Of a DNA stretch of 64,000 nucleotides, positions 42,188 to 54,171 are shown piece by piece. Made by a program: the position numbers and the translations under genes. Position 1 is the first letter of the stretch. The number at the start of each line of letters is the position of its first letter. Below the pieces are notes generated by a model. The model had not been told where the DNA came from. It worked only from the letters and a program-made list of their open reading frames with translations, and made no database searches. The stretch lies in contig OV298644.1 in the NCBI GenBank assembly GCA_923172585.1, positions 1,909,362 to 1,973,361 on the forward strand, written 5' to 3'. The DNA is from Haemophilus influenzae. GTDB taxonomy: Bacteria; Pseudomonadota; Gammaproteobacteria; Enterobacterales; Pasteurellaceae.

Positions 42188-43381
42188 TTAGCTAAAAAAA
42201 CTAGAAATATAAGAAATAATCGTTTTTCCACTTAATATTGCCATAATAATCACAACAAACCAGCCTGAAAAAGCTAAAAAAACAGGGTGTTTATAAGTGC
42301 CAACAATATCACTTCTGTAAGCAGCTAACAAAATTAATGCCAATGCAATCGGCAGTATTAAGCCATTTAATGTTCCCACAAAGACTAATACCGCAGCAGG
42401 TTTTCCTACAGTGACTAAAACAACAGTAGAAATCACAATAAAAGCAATAATCCAACGATTACGATTGCGTTCAATGGTTGGACAAAGGGTCGTTAAGAAA
42501 GAAACTGAAGTATAAGCCGCACCAATAACAGATGTGACAGACGCTGCCCAAATAACCACTCCAAATAACACTTGACCAAAATTGCCTGCTACATATTCAA
42601 AAGGCGTTTCAGCTGGATTTTTAGGATTAAGAGACACACCTTTTGACACCACACCAAGCACCGCAAGAAATAATACAACACGCATTGTTGAAGCAATTAA
42701 AATGGCTGAAACAGAACTACGGCTCACTTCAGCCATTGCTTTTTCACCTTGAATGCCCGCATCTAATAAACGATGCGCGCCTGCAAAAGTAATATAACCG
42801 CCTACGGTTCCCCCCACTAATGTAACAATAGCAATAGGATCAATTTGTTCTGGAATAAAGGAATGATACGCTGCTTCAGCCACAGGTGGTTCAGTTTTAA
42901 ACATTACATAAAATGTGAGCGCAACCATAATAAAGCCCATTAATTGCGCAAAACGATCCATTAATAAGCCTGCTTCTTTACGCAAAAAAATCAAAATAGC
43001 AATAATACCACTAATCACTGCGCCCATTTCTGGTGCTATACCAAAAATAGAATTTAAACCAAGCCCCGCGCCGCCAACATTGCCAATGTTAAAAGCCAGC
43101 CCGCCCATCACAATTAGCGCAGCAAGAAAATACCCTGCTTTCGGAAAAACCGTATTAGAAATATCTTGCGCGCGTTTGCCAGACACAATAACAATTCGCC
43201 AAATATTAAGTTGAGCCCCAATATCTAACAAAATTGATAATAAAATAACAAAGCCAAAACTCGCTAATAAAGTATTTGTAAAGGTTGCGGTTTGAGTTAA
43301 AAACCCAGGTCCAATAGCGGATGTCGCCATTAAGAAAGCTGCCCCTAAAACCGCATTTCGTCTGTGAGTAATTGATGCCAT
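42188..43381 (-). CDS. NRAMP-related membrane transporter lacking the metal-binding motif
   Basis: 397-residue protein with about eleven helices and the overall NRAMP layout. The helix-1 metal motif DPGN is replaced by GPGF (ATSAIGPGFLTQTATFTN), and the helix-6 MPH motif by an AGAHRLL segment (TFAGAHRLLDAG). Those residues coordinate manganese or iron in true NRAMPs, so metal transport is unlikely. It is followed upstream by the pxp 5-oxoprolinase genes, 44 bases away on the same strand. The parsimonious guess is uptake of 5-oxoproline (pyroglutamate) or a related amide. That is inference from context only. Confidence 0.82.
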   Translation of the reverse strand: MASITHRRNAVLGAAFLMATSAIGPGFLTQTATFTNTLLASFGFVILLSILLDIGAQLNIWRIVIVSGKRAQDISNTVFPKAGYFLAALIVMGGLAFNIGNVGGAGLGLNSIFGIAPEMGAVISGIIAILIFLRKEAGLLMDRFAQLMGFIMVALTFYVMFKTEPPVAEAAYHSFIPEQIDPIAIVTLVGGTVGGYITFAGAHRLLDAGIQGEKAMAEVSRSSVSAILIASTMRVVLFLAVLGVVSKGVSLNPKNPAETPFEYVAGNFGQVLFGVVIWAASVTSVIGAAYTSVSFLTTLCPTIERNRNRWIIAFIVISTVVLVTVGKPAAVLVFVGTLNGLILPIALALILLAAYRSDIVGTYKHPVFLAFSGWFVVIIMAILSGKTIISYISSFFS

Positions 43382-43424
43382 AAAGCACCTCCATTGTTAA
43401 GTTGATGTTATGTGTTTATTCGGC

Positions 43425-45077
43425 TTATGCCGTTATTTTGATAGGATTTTTTTCTAATTCTTCCACAATGCGTTTAGCAAAATGTAAAGAATGTTGATTA
43501 TCGCCGTGTAAGCAAATACTTTCTGCTTTTACAGGCACAAGGCTTCCATCAATGGCATTGACTTGCCCCTTTGTTACCATTTGTAACACTTGTTGAATGG
43601 CTTCCTTATCAGATTCCACCATTGCATTTGGTTGAGAACGAGGCACTAAGCTCCCATCAGGCATATAATGTCGATCGGCAAAAACTTCAGAAATCGTTTG
43701 CAATTTTTCTTCCTCTGCGATGCGCAACATTAAACTGCCTGCTAACCCCATTAATTTCAAATTCGGATCAAATTGATAAACGGTTTGTGCAATTAAACGC
43801 GCTATTTTTTCATCTTTTGCTGCTTGGTTATATAACGCACCGTGAGGTTTAACATAACTAATTACCGCCCCCTCGCCATCACAAATCGCTTTTAATGCCC
43901 CCAATTGATAACGCAAATGTGCGATTAATTCCTGTGAAGACAACGCCATTGCCGTACGACCAAAATTTTCGCGATCAGGAAAACTAGGATGCGCACCAAT
44001 ACGCACCTTATTTTCTTTCGCAAATTTGACCGCACTTTGCATTTCCTTTGCACCCCCAGCGTGTAAGCCACAAGCAATATTTGCAGAAGAAAGCAACTGC
44101 AATAAACTTTCATCAAAAGGAAAACCCTCTGCAATATCTGCATTTAAATCAATTTTTTCATCAACAATTCTCCTAATTTGATCAAGGTATATTTCATTTT
44201 TACGGCGTAATTTAGCAGCCTCTTGTAAGCTAACCGCTTCAAATTTAATCGTTGAACCTAAACGCACCTGTGCCAAAGCCCCAAGATCAGCATCAATCAC
44301 ATTAGCGATTTTAGGATAACCGCCTGTGGTTTGCGCATCAGCCATCAAAATAATAGGCTGAGCACTTGGTGGAACTTGCACGCTACCAAACTGAATGGCG
44401 TGAGATAGCATTTCCAACGGCTGCTTTAATTCTAATGTCTGACCTTGAAAACGATAACCCATACGATCACTGTTACTTTGCAACGTCCATTCATTTCGCC
44501 ACCAATAATATTGGGATTTTCGTTTAAACGCCTGATATTCAGAAGATGGCAAAGCACGAATAACATCTCGAAGCGGAATCGGCGCAATACCAATTTCGCT
44601 ACGCAAAATATGATCATTTGCCGTTTGCAGTTGATCGCCCGCCTGCAAACAACGCCCCTCAATGCCCCCTATTTCCGCTCTCAAATCCGTGCTGCAAGAA
44701 TTCAATGCTTGAGGCAAAACAAAACCACCTTGAACACATAAATAACCATACATTCCAATTTTTGCACGTGCCATTTTTAATATTTGACCTGCTCGCGCTT
44801 GATAACGCCAATAAGCAAAAACGGGCTTATCATCTAACATCATTTCATAAAAAGCACCAGTCACACAAAAATTCATATCTTGCTGAAATTGCAATGTAAT
44901 ACCGCCTAAAGGCACTTCAATGGCAGGAACATTCTCTGCATTGCCCAATAAAATATTGCCTGCGCGTAATGCTAATTTATCCATTGCCCCACAATGGCTA
45001 ATGCCAAATCGGCGTGAACCAAAACGCCCTAAATCTTGAATGGTCGCGCGAGATTTCACATCAAGAATATCAATCAT
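43425..45077 (-). CDS. Fused 5-oxoprolinase subunits PxpC-PxpA
   Basis: 550-residue fusion of two subunits of the prokaryotic ATP-dependent 5-oxoprolinase, which opens 5-oxoproline to glutamate. Residues 1 to about 310 are PxpC/KipA ([40 protein letters not shown]). From about residue 320 the PxpA/LamB-YcsF domain begins ([80 protein letters not shown]). In E. coli and B. subtilis these are separate genes. The start ATG overlaps the pxpB stop (CTATGA). No stop or frame change separates the domains. Confidence 0.93.
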   Translation of the reverse strand: MIDILDVKSRATIQDLGRFGSRRFGISHCGAMDKLALRAGNILLGNAENVPAIEVPLGGITLQFQQDMNFCVTGAFYEMMLDDKPVFAYWRYQARAGQILKMARAKIGMYGYLCVQGGFVLPQALNSCSTDLRAEIGGIEGRCLQAGDQLQTANDHILRSEIGIAPIPLRDVIRALPSSEYQAFKRKSQYYWWRNEWTLQSNSDRMGYRFQGQTLELKQPLEMLSHAIQFGSVQVPPSAQPIILMADAQTTGGYPKIANVIDADLGALAQVRLGSTIKFEAVSLQEAAKLRRKNEIYLDQIRRIVDEKIDLNADIAEGFPFDESLLQLLSSANIACGLHAGGAKEMQSAVKFAKENKVRIGAHPSFPDRENFGRTAMALSSQELIAHLRYQLGALKAICDGEGAVISYVKPHGALYNQAAKDEKIARLIAQTVYQFDPNLKLMGLAGSLMLRIAEEEKLQTISEVFADRHYMPDGSLVPRSQPNAMVESDKEAIQQVLQMVTKGQVNAIDGSLVPVKAESICLHGDNQHSLHFAKRIVEELEKNPIKITA

Positions 45078-45713
45078 AGTTCAATCCCCTCCACAATAAA
45101 TTTCACAGTATCGCCAGCTTGTAATAAGGTTGGTTGTGCTTGATTTTTATCAAAAAGTGCTTGTTTAGTATAACCGATCAACTGCCACCCACCTGGCGAA
45201 GAAAAAGGATAAATCCCCGTTTGCGCCCCCCAATACCAACAGAACCAGCAGGAACAACCGTTCTTGGCGACGCGCGGCGCGGCGTGTGTAAATTTTCAGG
45301 TAAACCACCCAAATAAGGAAAACCCGCTTGGAAGCCAATCATATACACAGTATAAATAGGCTCACTGTGCATCTGAATAATCCGCTCTGGTGTTGTCTGA
45401 TGAAATTTCGCTACATCAGATAAATCCTGACCTCGCTCTCCCCCATAAATAACAGGAATTTCAATATGACGCCCTTGAAAATCCGATACTTTCAACTCAG
45501 CCCAAAGTTGTTCTAAACGTTGCACAAGCGGCTTAAAATCCACGAAAAAATCGGTAAAAACCGTAAGATTATTCATTCCCAAGACAACTTCTACAATATC
45601 TTGTTCTGATTGCAATTGACGAGCAAACGCCCATAATTGGCGTTGTTGTTGAATGGAAGCTGGGGTGGCAAAGAGCAAACCACCGCCGACTCACTGATCG
45701 GAACGATATGCAT
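45074..45713 (-). pseudogene. pxpB: PxpB, 5-oxoprolinase subunit, two one-base frameshifts
   Basis: KipI-type subunit of 5-oxoprolinase. The start at 45711-45713 (ribosome site AAGGGT) reads MHIVPISESAVVCSLPP. A four-C run, where five are needed, shifts the frame before ASIQQQRQLW. The next 160 codons hold GMNNLTVF, FIEIPV-type HIEIPVIYGGERGQDL, GFQAGFPYLGGLP and PRRASPRTVVPAGSVGIGG. A G6 run (45226-45231, C's on the plus strand), where seven are needed, shifts it again. The last 52 codons (IYPFSSPGGWQLIGYTK) are in the restored frame to TGA 45074-45076. The corrected length is 213 residues, normal for the family. Both defects are single losses in homopolymers, so check for base-call error. 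Confidence 0.86.
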
Positions 45714-45900
45714 AAGATACCCTTTATATGATGTTATGTGATTTGTTATTTTTTTGTTACAGCTCTCTTTTAAAGGATATTTATAGATTTTGTCAAGTCT
45801 TTATTTTCATCTTTTTAATTCAATTTAAAAACATTACGCTTTAACCATCAAAAGGAAATTTAACACAAATTCATTTGGTTGAAACAATAATACCACCCAT

Positions 45901-45925
45901 AAAAAAAGCGGCAAATGCCGCTTTT
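45901..45925 (-). terminator. Terminator after the hsf/hia gene
   Basis: On the minus strand AAAGCGGC-ATTT-GCCGCTTT is an eight-pair perfect stem followed by TTTT. It lies about 20 bases after the adhesin stop codon. The 187 bases between it and pxpB show no gene. Confidence 0.88.
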
Positions 45926-45945
45926 TAAGAGAGATAATCCAAACT

Positions 45946-48900
45946 TTACCACTGGTAACCAACACCAGCTGCAACGCCTGTTTTACCTTGGCTATTGGTT
46001 GTGCCTGACAGGCGAATAATCACTTTGCCATTATCGGAAATTCTTGATACCCCGATAGCTAAACCATTTTGACCTTGATAACTACTTCCCGCAATAGAAA
46101 CCATTGATTTACCTGGCATAGAGGCTTGTGGTAACTGTGAAGCCGCTAATGCACTTGCTGTACCGGCATCTGCACGTTTGCCCACTTTATTCACTTGTCC
46201 AGCAAGGTTTGTTACCCCTTTTGCCACGGCATACAACTGGCTGCCGTTAATCGCATCTGTGGAAATAGCGGAAATTTCGCCTGCCGCGACGTTTTGGATA
46301 CGTCTTTCTTCGCCGCTTGCGCCGACAGAAACCGCACCGTGCGCCGTTGCACCGGCAAAGCCGTTTACCGTACCCGTTGCGCCAGCAGTTGTAGTGTTAC
46401 CCGCCGTGCCGTCAGATTTCAGGTTTTTACCCTTATCTTTTGTCGCGGTCGATTTATTACCCAAATAAACGGAGTTTTCAACCGTAGCCCCTAACGCTTT
46501 AGGAACAGTAACGGTAGTCTCTTTACCGTCTTTGTCCTTAACAGTTACGGTTTCCGTATCAACATCTCCATTGTTATATTTCGCATTAACTCCATTACCC
46601 AACACAAAAGTGTTTTTAGAAGTAATACGGTTATCGTTACCGAAAGCGTAGCTGCCGCCGGCTTTATCTTCGATGTAGTTCGGATCGCCGAATGCACCAG
46701 ATTTTTCCGCATTCACAACGTTGCCCGTACCAATCGCCACCGTGTTATCGCGCAAGGCTTTTGAGCCATAACCGAAAGCAATGGCATTATTGCCTGCCGC
46801 ATCGGCTTTCGCGCCAATCGCTGTCGCGAATATGCCACTTGCGCTAGAGTCAAAGTCATTGCTTCGTTCCTCTCTACGTTTAGCAGTGCCGTCATTAGAG
46901 TGGAAGAACTTAATCCCTTGTTCATTCATATTGTAGATGGCTTCAACCACCGAATTGGTGATAACTTCTTTTCTGCCCTCCACATTATAAGTGGTCAATA
47001 ACGGGGTTTTACCGTCTTCGCCCACCACAACGTTGTTATAGACTTTAGTCGTACCATCAACTTTATTTTCTACCGTCACATTAGTGATATTTGGTGTTTT
47101 ATTGCCGGTCAATGCGAAAATCTGGCTGCCGTTTACTGCTTGTTTGCTGGTTGGCGAAATATCGCCATTAGCCACATTGTTAATCACGACACCTTTGCCT
47201 TTCGATTGATCATTTGGATCAAGGCTGACAACGTGTTTTTCATCGGTAGTAATGCCTGCAACTTTAGCAGTATCAACGGCTTGATTTTTATCAGCTTCCC
47301 TTTGTCGTTAGTGTAATACCACTTATCCACACCATTTTCGGTTACTTTAACAACTTTATTACCGCTTGCATCCACGTTACCAAAAGTGACTTCTTTGTCC
47401 GTATCAGGCGAACCATCATCTTTCGTGTAATACCATTTATCGCCATTTTTAACGATCTTCTTACCGTTTGCATCGGTGTTGTAGATTTGAGTTAAAGGCA
47501 ATTCCACATCGGTTTTCACAAAGGTTGTGGTCACTTTATCGCCGTTTGCATCAGTGCTTTCCACCGTTGCCGCGCTCACTTTGGTATTTAAACCATTAGC
47601 AAAACGGACTTTATCGTGGGCATTTACAGTTTCCGCTTTATCTTTAGACAATTGCTTGTCTTTTGCGCTTTCTGCAAAGGCTTTTTCAGCTTCTGCCGCA
47701 TCAGCCAAACCAAGCTCAAAGCCTGATTTCGCAATCGCATCAGCCACTTGGTTACCTGTTACATAGCCGGAACCTTTGTTGGTTAGGGTAACTTCGGTCT
47801 TGCTGCCGTTAGCAGAAACGACTTTGCCGTTTTCAACCTTATATTTTTCAGTTTTACCTGTCATCGGTTTACTGGTTGCCGGGTCAATATCCTCTTTGCT
47901 GTAATACATATCGCCAACTTTAACCAAGTTCGTTTCCGAACCATCGGCATTCTTAACGGTAAATTCATTCGATTTAACCACTTCGCCTTTAGCCAATTCA
48001 AAGGTAATCACGCGCGTACCGTTCAATGTTTTACCGGAAACATTGATACCGTTGCCGCTCTTGAATTTCACTTCATTGGCGTTACGCACTTGCGCGTTGT
48101 ATTCCTGATTGGGTTCGCCTGTGGTTTTGTCCGCAGAAATGACCCAGCCCAAGCCGCGCAAATCGCCCACGGTTGCAGCGGTATTGTCGGCAACAGTCGG
48201 ATTATTATCCGCGCCTTTTTCATCCAAATTGGTCAAGTCTTTATAGGCATTGTCATAATGCTTTTCAAAATCAGCAACAGTGCCATTTGCCAACGTATGA
48301 CCATCACCAAATTTCTTCAGTCCGCTCACAACGTTTGTAACTGCTTTATTACCCGCGCTAATGCCATCTTTGGTTACGCTAATGGTGTTTGCAGTGTTTG
48401 CACCTGCCGCACCCGCACCGTTTGCCGGCGTAATGGTCAAGCCGTCTTTGGTAATCTTGGTGCTTTCACTGCCTGTACCGCCGTTTGCGTCTTTGAACTC
48501 TACGCTGGTCAGGTCTTTCAGCTCTTTTTTCAGCGAGTAGGTAAAGTCTTTGCCGCTTTGTTTGATTTTCAGGTTGTCGCCGGCTTTAAAGGTTACTTTG
48601 TCGCCCGCTTTGACTTCTTGCCCTGCTGGATTTGCAGGATCAACTTCGCCAGTGCCTTCTTTACCAGCAGTTGCCGTCCAGCTTAATTTATTTAACGCAT
48701 CCGCTAAACCACTTGCATCAACAAATTTCTTACCATCGCCATTATTCGGAGCTGTAACTTTACCATCTGCCACAGTAAGTACGGTCGTGTCTGCAACGAT
48801 TTTATCGCCGTCTAGTTTTAAGCCATCAGCCACTTTAACATTGTATTTAACAGTAATACTACCGTCGTTTGCTTTAGTTACTTCGGCAGTTGTGCCATTA

Positions 48901-51900
48901 CCATCAGCAAAGGTTACATTTGTGCCTGACGCAACAGTTGCGAAGTCATCATTCTGACCATTAGCACCTGTTGTTTTAACTCTCCAACCAGCCTTATTCA
49001 CGGCATCAATCACAGCTTTTGCAGTCACTAAACCATTACCCTCGTCTTTGCCGTCGGTTTCGGTAACAGTTACGCCATTATTGTTAGCATCCTTCAGCTC
49101 TTTGCCTGTAAACAGTTTGCCGTTGTGGTCTTTGATAACAGAAGTCTTCGCACCGATTTTAACTTCGGTTCTCTTACCATTATCTTTACTTTCAACAGTT
49201 ACACTCGTGGTGTCTTTATCTCCACTAACAAAGTCCACTGTGTCGTAGGTTGCTACAAAGTCGATATTCTCCACTTGATTATTTGCAGATGCCGGTTTAA
49301 CACCACGAACATTCCAACCCGCATTCAAGACATCTTTAACGCTCGCCGCGCGTTTTTTCTCGTTATCAGTAATACCATTACCACCTAAATTGGTTGTCGC
49401 ACCACTATTTAACAATGTATCAGTTAAAGTTGAAGCAATGCCATTTAAGTGAATATTAGCATCATCGCCTGTCTTACTATCTTTAGCGAAGTTCAAGCCT
49501 TTGGTGTCGCTTGTGATATTGACTTTATTGCCGTTTGTGCCAAGCGATAATTTATCGCTAACGGTTGCGCTTTTTACATTAAGGTCGTTCGCAAGGGCAA
49601 AAGTAATATTTTTACCATCACGTTTAACTTTTAAGTTTTTACCCGCTTTTAAGGTCAAGGTGTCGCCTGCTTTGAGAGCATCATTTGCGCCATCATCTGT
49701 TGGGCTATCATCAATCGTAGCACTGTCGTCATTTTCCACTTTCACGAAAGTTGCTGCGTCGTTAATCGCTTTAGCAACGTCGCCAACAGTTGCCACTTTT
49801 TTCTTGTCAGTTTCGGTAGCAGTTGCACCATTTGAACCCTTGACAACCACTTTACCGCGCTCATTGGCATTTGTGCCTTGGGCTGTAGTTGCATCTGTTG
49901 TTACGGCATTAAACTCGCCCTTGGCAACGGATGCACCTTTTGTTGCATCAACGGTTAATAGATTATTCCCATCTGTATTATCTACTTTGAGTTTAATCTT
50001 GCCGTCAGTATCTTTTTCAAGACCATCACCAACTTTGGCTTCTGCAACATCAATCGTTACAGTATGTTTTCCGTTGTTATCAGTTTTTGCAGACACGGTT
50101 GCACCGTTTTTACCCACGAACTCAACTTCATTTGCGTTTTTAACGGCGGCGTGGAACTCTTTATCTTGTGTTTCATCTGCAGTTTTCTTAGCTGAAAGCA
50201 CCCAGCCCAAACCACGCAAGTCGCCTACGGTTGCAGCTGTGGTATCGGGAGCTTTTGCATCTGCACCATTTCCAGCTGCACCTGTCGCAGGTTTAGTTAA
50301 ATCAACCAAGTCTTGTTTGGCTACTTCAGCTGTATTAGCCGCAGGTTGAGTTGCACCTGCAGTGTTTTGAGTATCTTTATAGGTTTTTAAAGCACTCTTA
50401 ACATTGGTAATTTCTTTATTACCCGCACTAATGCCGTCTTTGGTTACACTGATGGTGTTTCCGTTAGACGCATCTGTGCCTGCCGCAGCACCATTTGCCA
50501 GCGTGATGGTTAAGCCGTCTTTGTTGATGACGGTTCCCGTATCATTTCTGCCATTAGCTGTACCACCTAAAGTAATGCTCGTTAAGCCTGTTAAAGTGTC
50601 TTGCAGTGAATAAGTAAAGTCTTTTTCAGACTGTTTCACTTTTAAGTTCTTGCCTGCTTTAAAGGTTACTTTGTCGCCTGCTTTGACTTCTTGGTCGGTT
50701 TCGCCCTCTGACTCGCCATCTGCATATTTATCGGCTTTTGCCGTCCAGCTTAGGTTGTTTAAAGCAGTCGCTAAACCCTCTGCATTAACAAGTTTCTTAT
50801 TGTTATTAACACTATTAGCACCAGCAGGAACAGACACCTTACCACTTGTTACAGTAAGTGTGGTCGTGTCTGCAACGATTTTTTTGTCATCGCCAATCTT
50901 TAAGCCGTCACCAACATTTACATCGTATTTGACATTGATGTTGCCATTATCTTTGCTTACGGTCGCTGTGGTCGCATTGCCGTTTTTGAAGTTCACGCTC
51001 GTGCCTGATGTAACGGTTTCAGCGTTACCCGCATTCACCAGTCGGCAGTCGCGCCCTCACCGGTTACCCTCCAACCGCTTTTATTTACTGCATCAATCAC
51101 AGTTTTTGCAGTAACTAAGCCTGTGCCGGTGTCTTTGCCATCATCTTCACTAACGGTTGCACCATTATTCGCATCTTTCAGGTCTTTGCCTGTAAACAGT
51201 TTGCCGTTGTGGTCTTTGATAACAGAAGTTTTCGCACCGATTTTAACGTCAGCACCTTTGCCATCTGCTTTTTGGGTTACGGTTACCGTTGTTGTACCTG
51301 TGCTGTCATCGGTAAAGTTTACTGTGTCATACGTCGCTACATAATCAACATTATTACCATTACCTTGAATATTCCAACCTGCGCGCAATACATCTTCAAT
51401 ACTTGCTGCATTGGATTTTTTCGTCGCATCCACATTTAAATCAACGTGTGAAGACTTCGCTCCCGCGCTTGGCTCAGTTAAAGTTGTCGCAATACCTTTC
51501 AAATAAACATTCTTAGAACCCGAGGCATCGGCTGTTACATTTGCAAAATTCAAACCATCAGCCGTGCTAGTGATATTCACTTTCTGTGTCGCAGCACCAC
51601 CACCAGCAGGCATATTCCCGCCAATCGTTAAAGTATCACTCACTTTCGCAGTTTTCACCTCAAGGTCTTTTGCTAATGCAAACGTAACCTTTTTGCTTTC
51701 ACGTTTAACTTTTAAGTTTTTGCCTGCTTTAAAGGTTAAAGTGTCGCCTGCTTTGAGAGCTTGGTCTTCAGTGGTATTTCCATTAGTAGCACCATCTTCA
51801 ATCGTCTTAGTTGTGCTTTCCACTTTCACGAAAGTTGCCGCCTCGTTAATCGCCTTAGCAACATCAACCACCGTGGCAACTTTTTCTTGTCGTCATCAGT

Positions 51901-54034
51901 TGCATTTGCAAGGTCTGCTACATTTTTTACAGTTACCTTACCTCGATTATTGCCATTAGCTTGCCCTGCCTCAGTTGTTACGTCATTAAACTCACCTTTT
52001 CTAACAGCAGTAACACCGTTACCGTTATTTAAAACTTTATAAGTGTTCTTATTATCCACTTTGAGCTTAACTTAGTATTTCCATCTTTCGGATGACCACT
52101 ATCCGCTTTAGTTTCAGCCACACTAACGTTAATAGTATATTTACCGCTTTCACCTTTGTAATTCGCCTTCGTTGCATTGCCATCGGCAAAGATTACTTTT
52201 GTGCCTGATTTAAGTTTCAAAGCCGTCTTCTTTCGAGCAGTTGTTGTTTGATACTACCCAACCCAATTTACGTCAATCGGCTTCAGTCACAGCCGTGATG
52301 TCAGTGACTAACCATTGTTTATTGTCATTTTTTTCACTTAGCTTTTATATACCTTTATAAGCATCTTCCACCTGTCTATTTAATTCACTTACAGTGTTAT
52401 TTATAACATCAGCCTTCGCATCATCTTAAGCTCTTATATTACTCGCAATGTTAATATTAGCTTTATTACCAGTTTCAAAGCTATCTTTATTTACGCTGAT
52501 AATGTTTTTACCTGTCGTAACGCCATTACCGGCAACCATGATCCTTAAGACGTCTTTGTTGCCGACGTTTTTCGCATCATTTCCGACATTATTTGTACCA
52601 CCTAAATTAATGCTCGTTATACCCGTTAAACCATCTTACAGTGAATAAGTAAAGTTAGCACCATACTGTTTCACTTTTAACTTCTTGACAGCTTTAAAGG
52701 TTAACGTTTCGCCAGATTTAAGTTAATGGTCTCTTGATATCCTCTCAATCGCACCATTAGTGTCAGCCTCAGCTTTTGATTTCCAACTTTGATTAGTTAA
52801 AGCTGTTGCCGCTTTGTGTGCATTAACAAGTTTTTTCGTGTCAACTTCTTTAGCACTTTCAGCTACGTTTTCACTTGTCACAGTAAGTACGTTCGTATCC
52901 GCTTCGATTTGTTGGTTGCCGCCAATTTTCAAGCTGTCGTCGTCTTTTGCTTCGTATTTGACAGTGATGCCATAAGTGCCATTCGTCACTGGCGCCGTTG
53001 TGCCGTAACGGTTTGCAATGGTTTCGTTTGTGCCTGGCGGGTCATTTGCAAAGCCGTCGTTTTGCCCATTTGCTGTGGCTGTTTTAACTCTCCAACCGCT
53101 GTTGTTCACTGCTTCAGTCGCCGTTTCTGCAGTGCTTATGCCTTTGCCCTCGTCTGTATATTCGGTTGCGTTGGTGGCTGTACCAGTTTTCGCGTCCTTC
53201 AACTGTTTACCTGTTGGCTGGTTACCATTATTAACTTTAATAACTGCAGTTTTCGGTGTGAATTTCACTTCGCCTGTTTTGCCGTTGTCTTTCGCTGTTA
53301 ATGCAACGTCAACTGTGTTTTTATCTCCTGTGTTTTTCTCGTCATTCTCATAGCCCGCCTTTATTTCAACCTTCTCGGTTTTAGCGGATGCAACTTTAGC
53401 TCCTTTCCGGTTCCGACCTGCCGTTAGAGCGTCTTTAATAGTTGCAGCTCCAGTTTGTTCAAAGTCACTATCCTCGAAGTTTACTGAAGTTTAGACTCCT
53501 TTATTCGTACCCATATCAGGCAAGGTTGAACCCCAGCCATTGGAATCATCAGCAGTATCAACCATTAATCGTTTTGCGATATTCAAGTCATCAAACGTGC
53601 TATTACTATTGATTTTGGCGGATCGCCACTCGCAGTAGTCGTATTTCCGCCCTTCGACGAAGTATTACTCGCTTGAGCCAGTTCGGACAACAAGGTCTTA
53701 CGCGGTTGCCACGGTTGCGGATGCACCAGTTTGGTCGAACTGAGAGATTAAGTTCAGACCCGCAGCCCAAGTTTAAGTTATAACTACCAAATAAAGCTAA
53801 AATTTTATTTTCATTTTTAATTACTCCACTATATTTAATAGCATTTATAGTACTTTGCACTTTCATGAACGTCCCTGCGAAGTTTATTGTTTTAATCATT
53901 GCAGACAAAAAAGTTGATAATACAAAAGTTGCCACGGTTGAAGAAAAAAGATTGGAATGAGAACAAGAGAATAGAGATACGAAAACACAAGTTAGAGTCA
54001 TAACATTCCAAATAATTCTAAAAATTTAATTCAT
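45946..54034 (-). pseudogene. hsf: Hsf/Hia trimeric autotransporter adhesin, interrupted
   Basis: Giant surface adhesin of the YadA/Hia class that forms fibrils and binds host cells. The start at 54032-54034 reads MN-stop-IFRIIWNV: codon 3 is TAA, where the extended signal peptide normally has lysine. The peptide is otherwise recognisable (IWNVMTLTCVFVS, then ATFVLSTFLSA). From 53.6 to 51.9 kb the frame is broken repeatedly. Open stretches follow at 51871-51035, 51038-47184 (1284 codons) and 47187-45946. The body is about three modules of 2.0-2.1 kb with recurring GWRVKT, TSVIKDHNGKLFTGK and VTFKAGKNLKVKQ. The end has DAINGSQLYAVAKG and the YadA-type beta-barrel anchor closing GVAAGVGYQW. At 2696 codons it is as long as or longer than Hsf and far longer than Hia. 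Confidence 0.9.
48989..53250 (-). repeat. Long tandem modules within hsf
   Basis: Near-identical blocks recur at about 2.0-2.1 kb spacing. One encodes GLVTAK.VIDAVNKxGWRV, at about 48990-49030, 51073-51115 and (decayed) 53094-53140. Another contains CCTGTAAACAGTTTGCCGTT at about 49106 and 51199. The 3' two copies are almost intact, while the 5' copy is heavily mutated. Such repeats are targets for slippage and gene conversion and can mislead assembly. Confidence 0.75.
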
Positions 54035-54154
54035 TTTTATTTAAAATATATTTAATATCTTTAATATTGACTACACTTTCCTTAATGAAATTGTGCAAAT
54101 TTTATTTTATTTTTGGAGAATAAAAAAGTGATATTTTAAGAAAAGTTTAGCTTC

Positions 54155-54171
54155 AAAAAAAAAAAAAAAAA
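54155..54171 (-). promoter_or_regulatory. 17-bp poly-T tract (minus strand) upstream of hsf
   Basis: An uninterrupted run of 17 A's on the plus strand (T's on the coding strand) lies 121 bp before the hsf start; an 11-A run follows at 54177-54187. A poly-T tract in the hia promoter is known to phase-vary Hia expression by changing length, so this is the matching element. In this genome it would drive a gene stopped at codon 3. The rest of 54035-54366 is AT-rich with one uptake signal and no gene I can support. Confidence 0.75.

Noticed and set aside
46178-53353. Many long plus-strand frames opposite the adhesin gene (up to 282 codons)
   Set aside because: They mirror the repetitive minus-strand coding sequence and are rich in Ser/Val/Pro/Leu, as expected for the complement of Thr/Asn/Lys/Asp repeats. 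None has a ribosome site or family motif.
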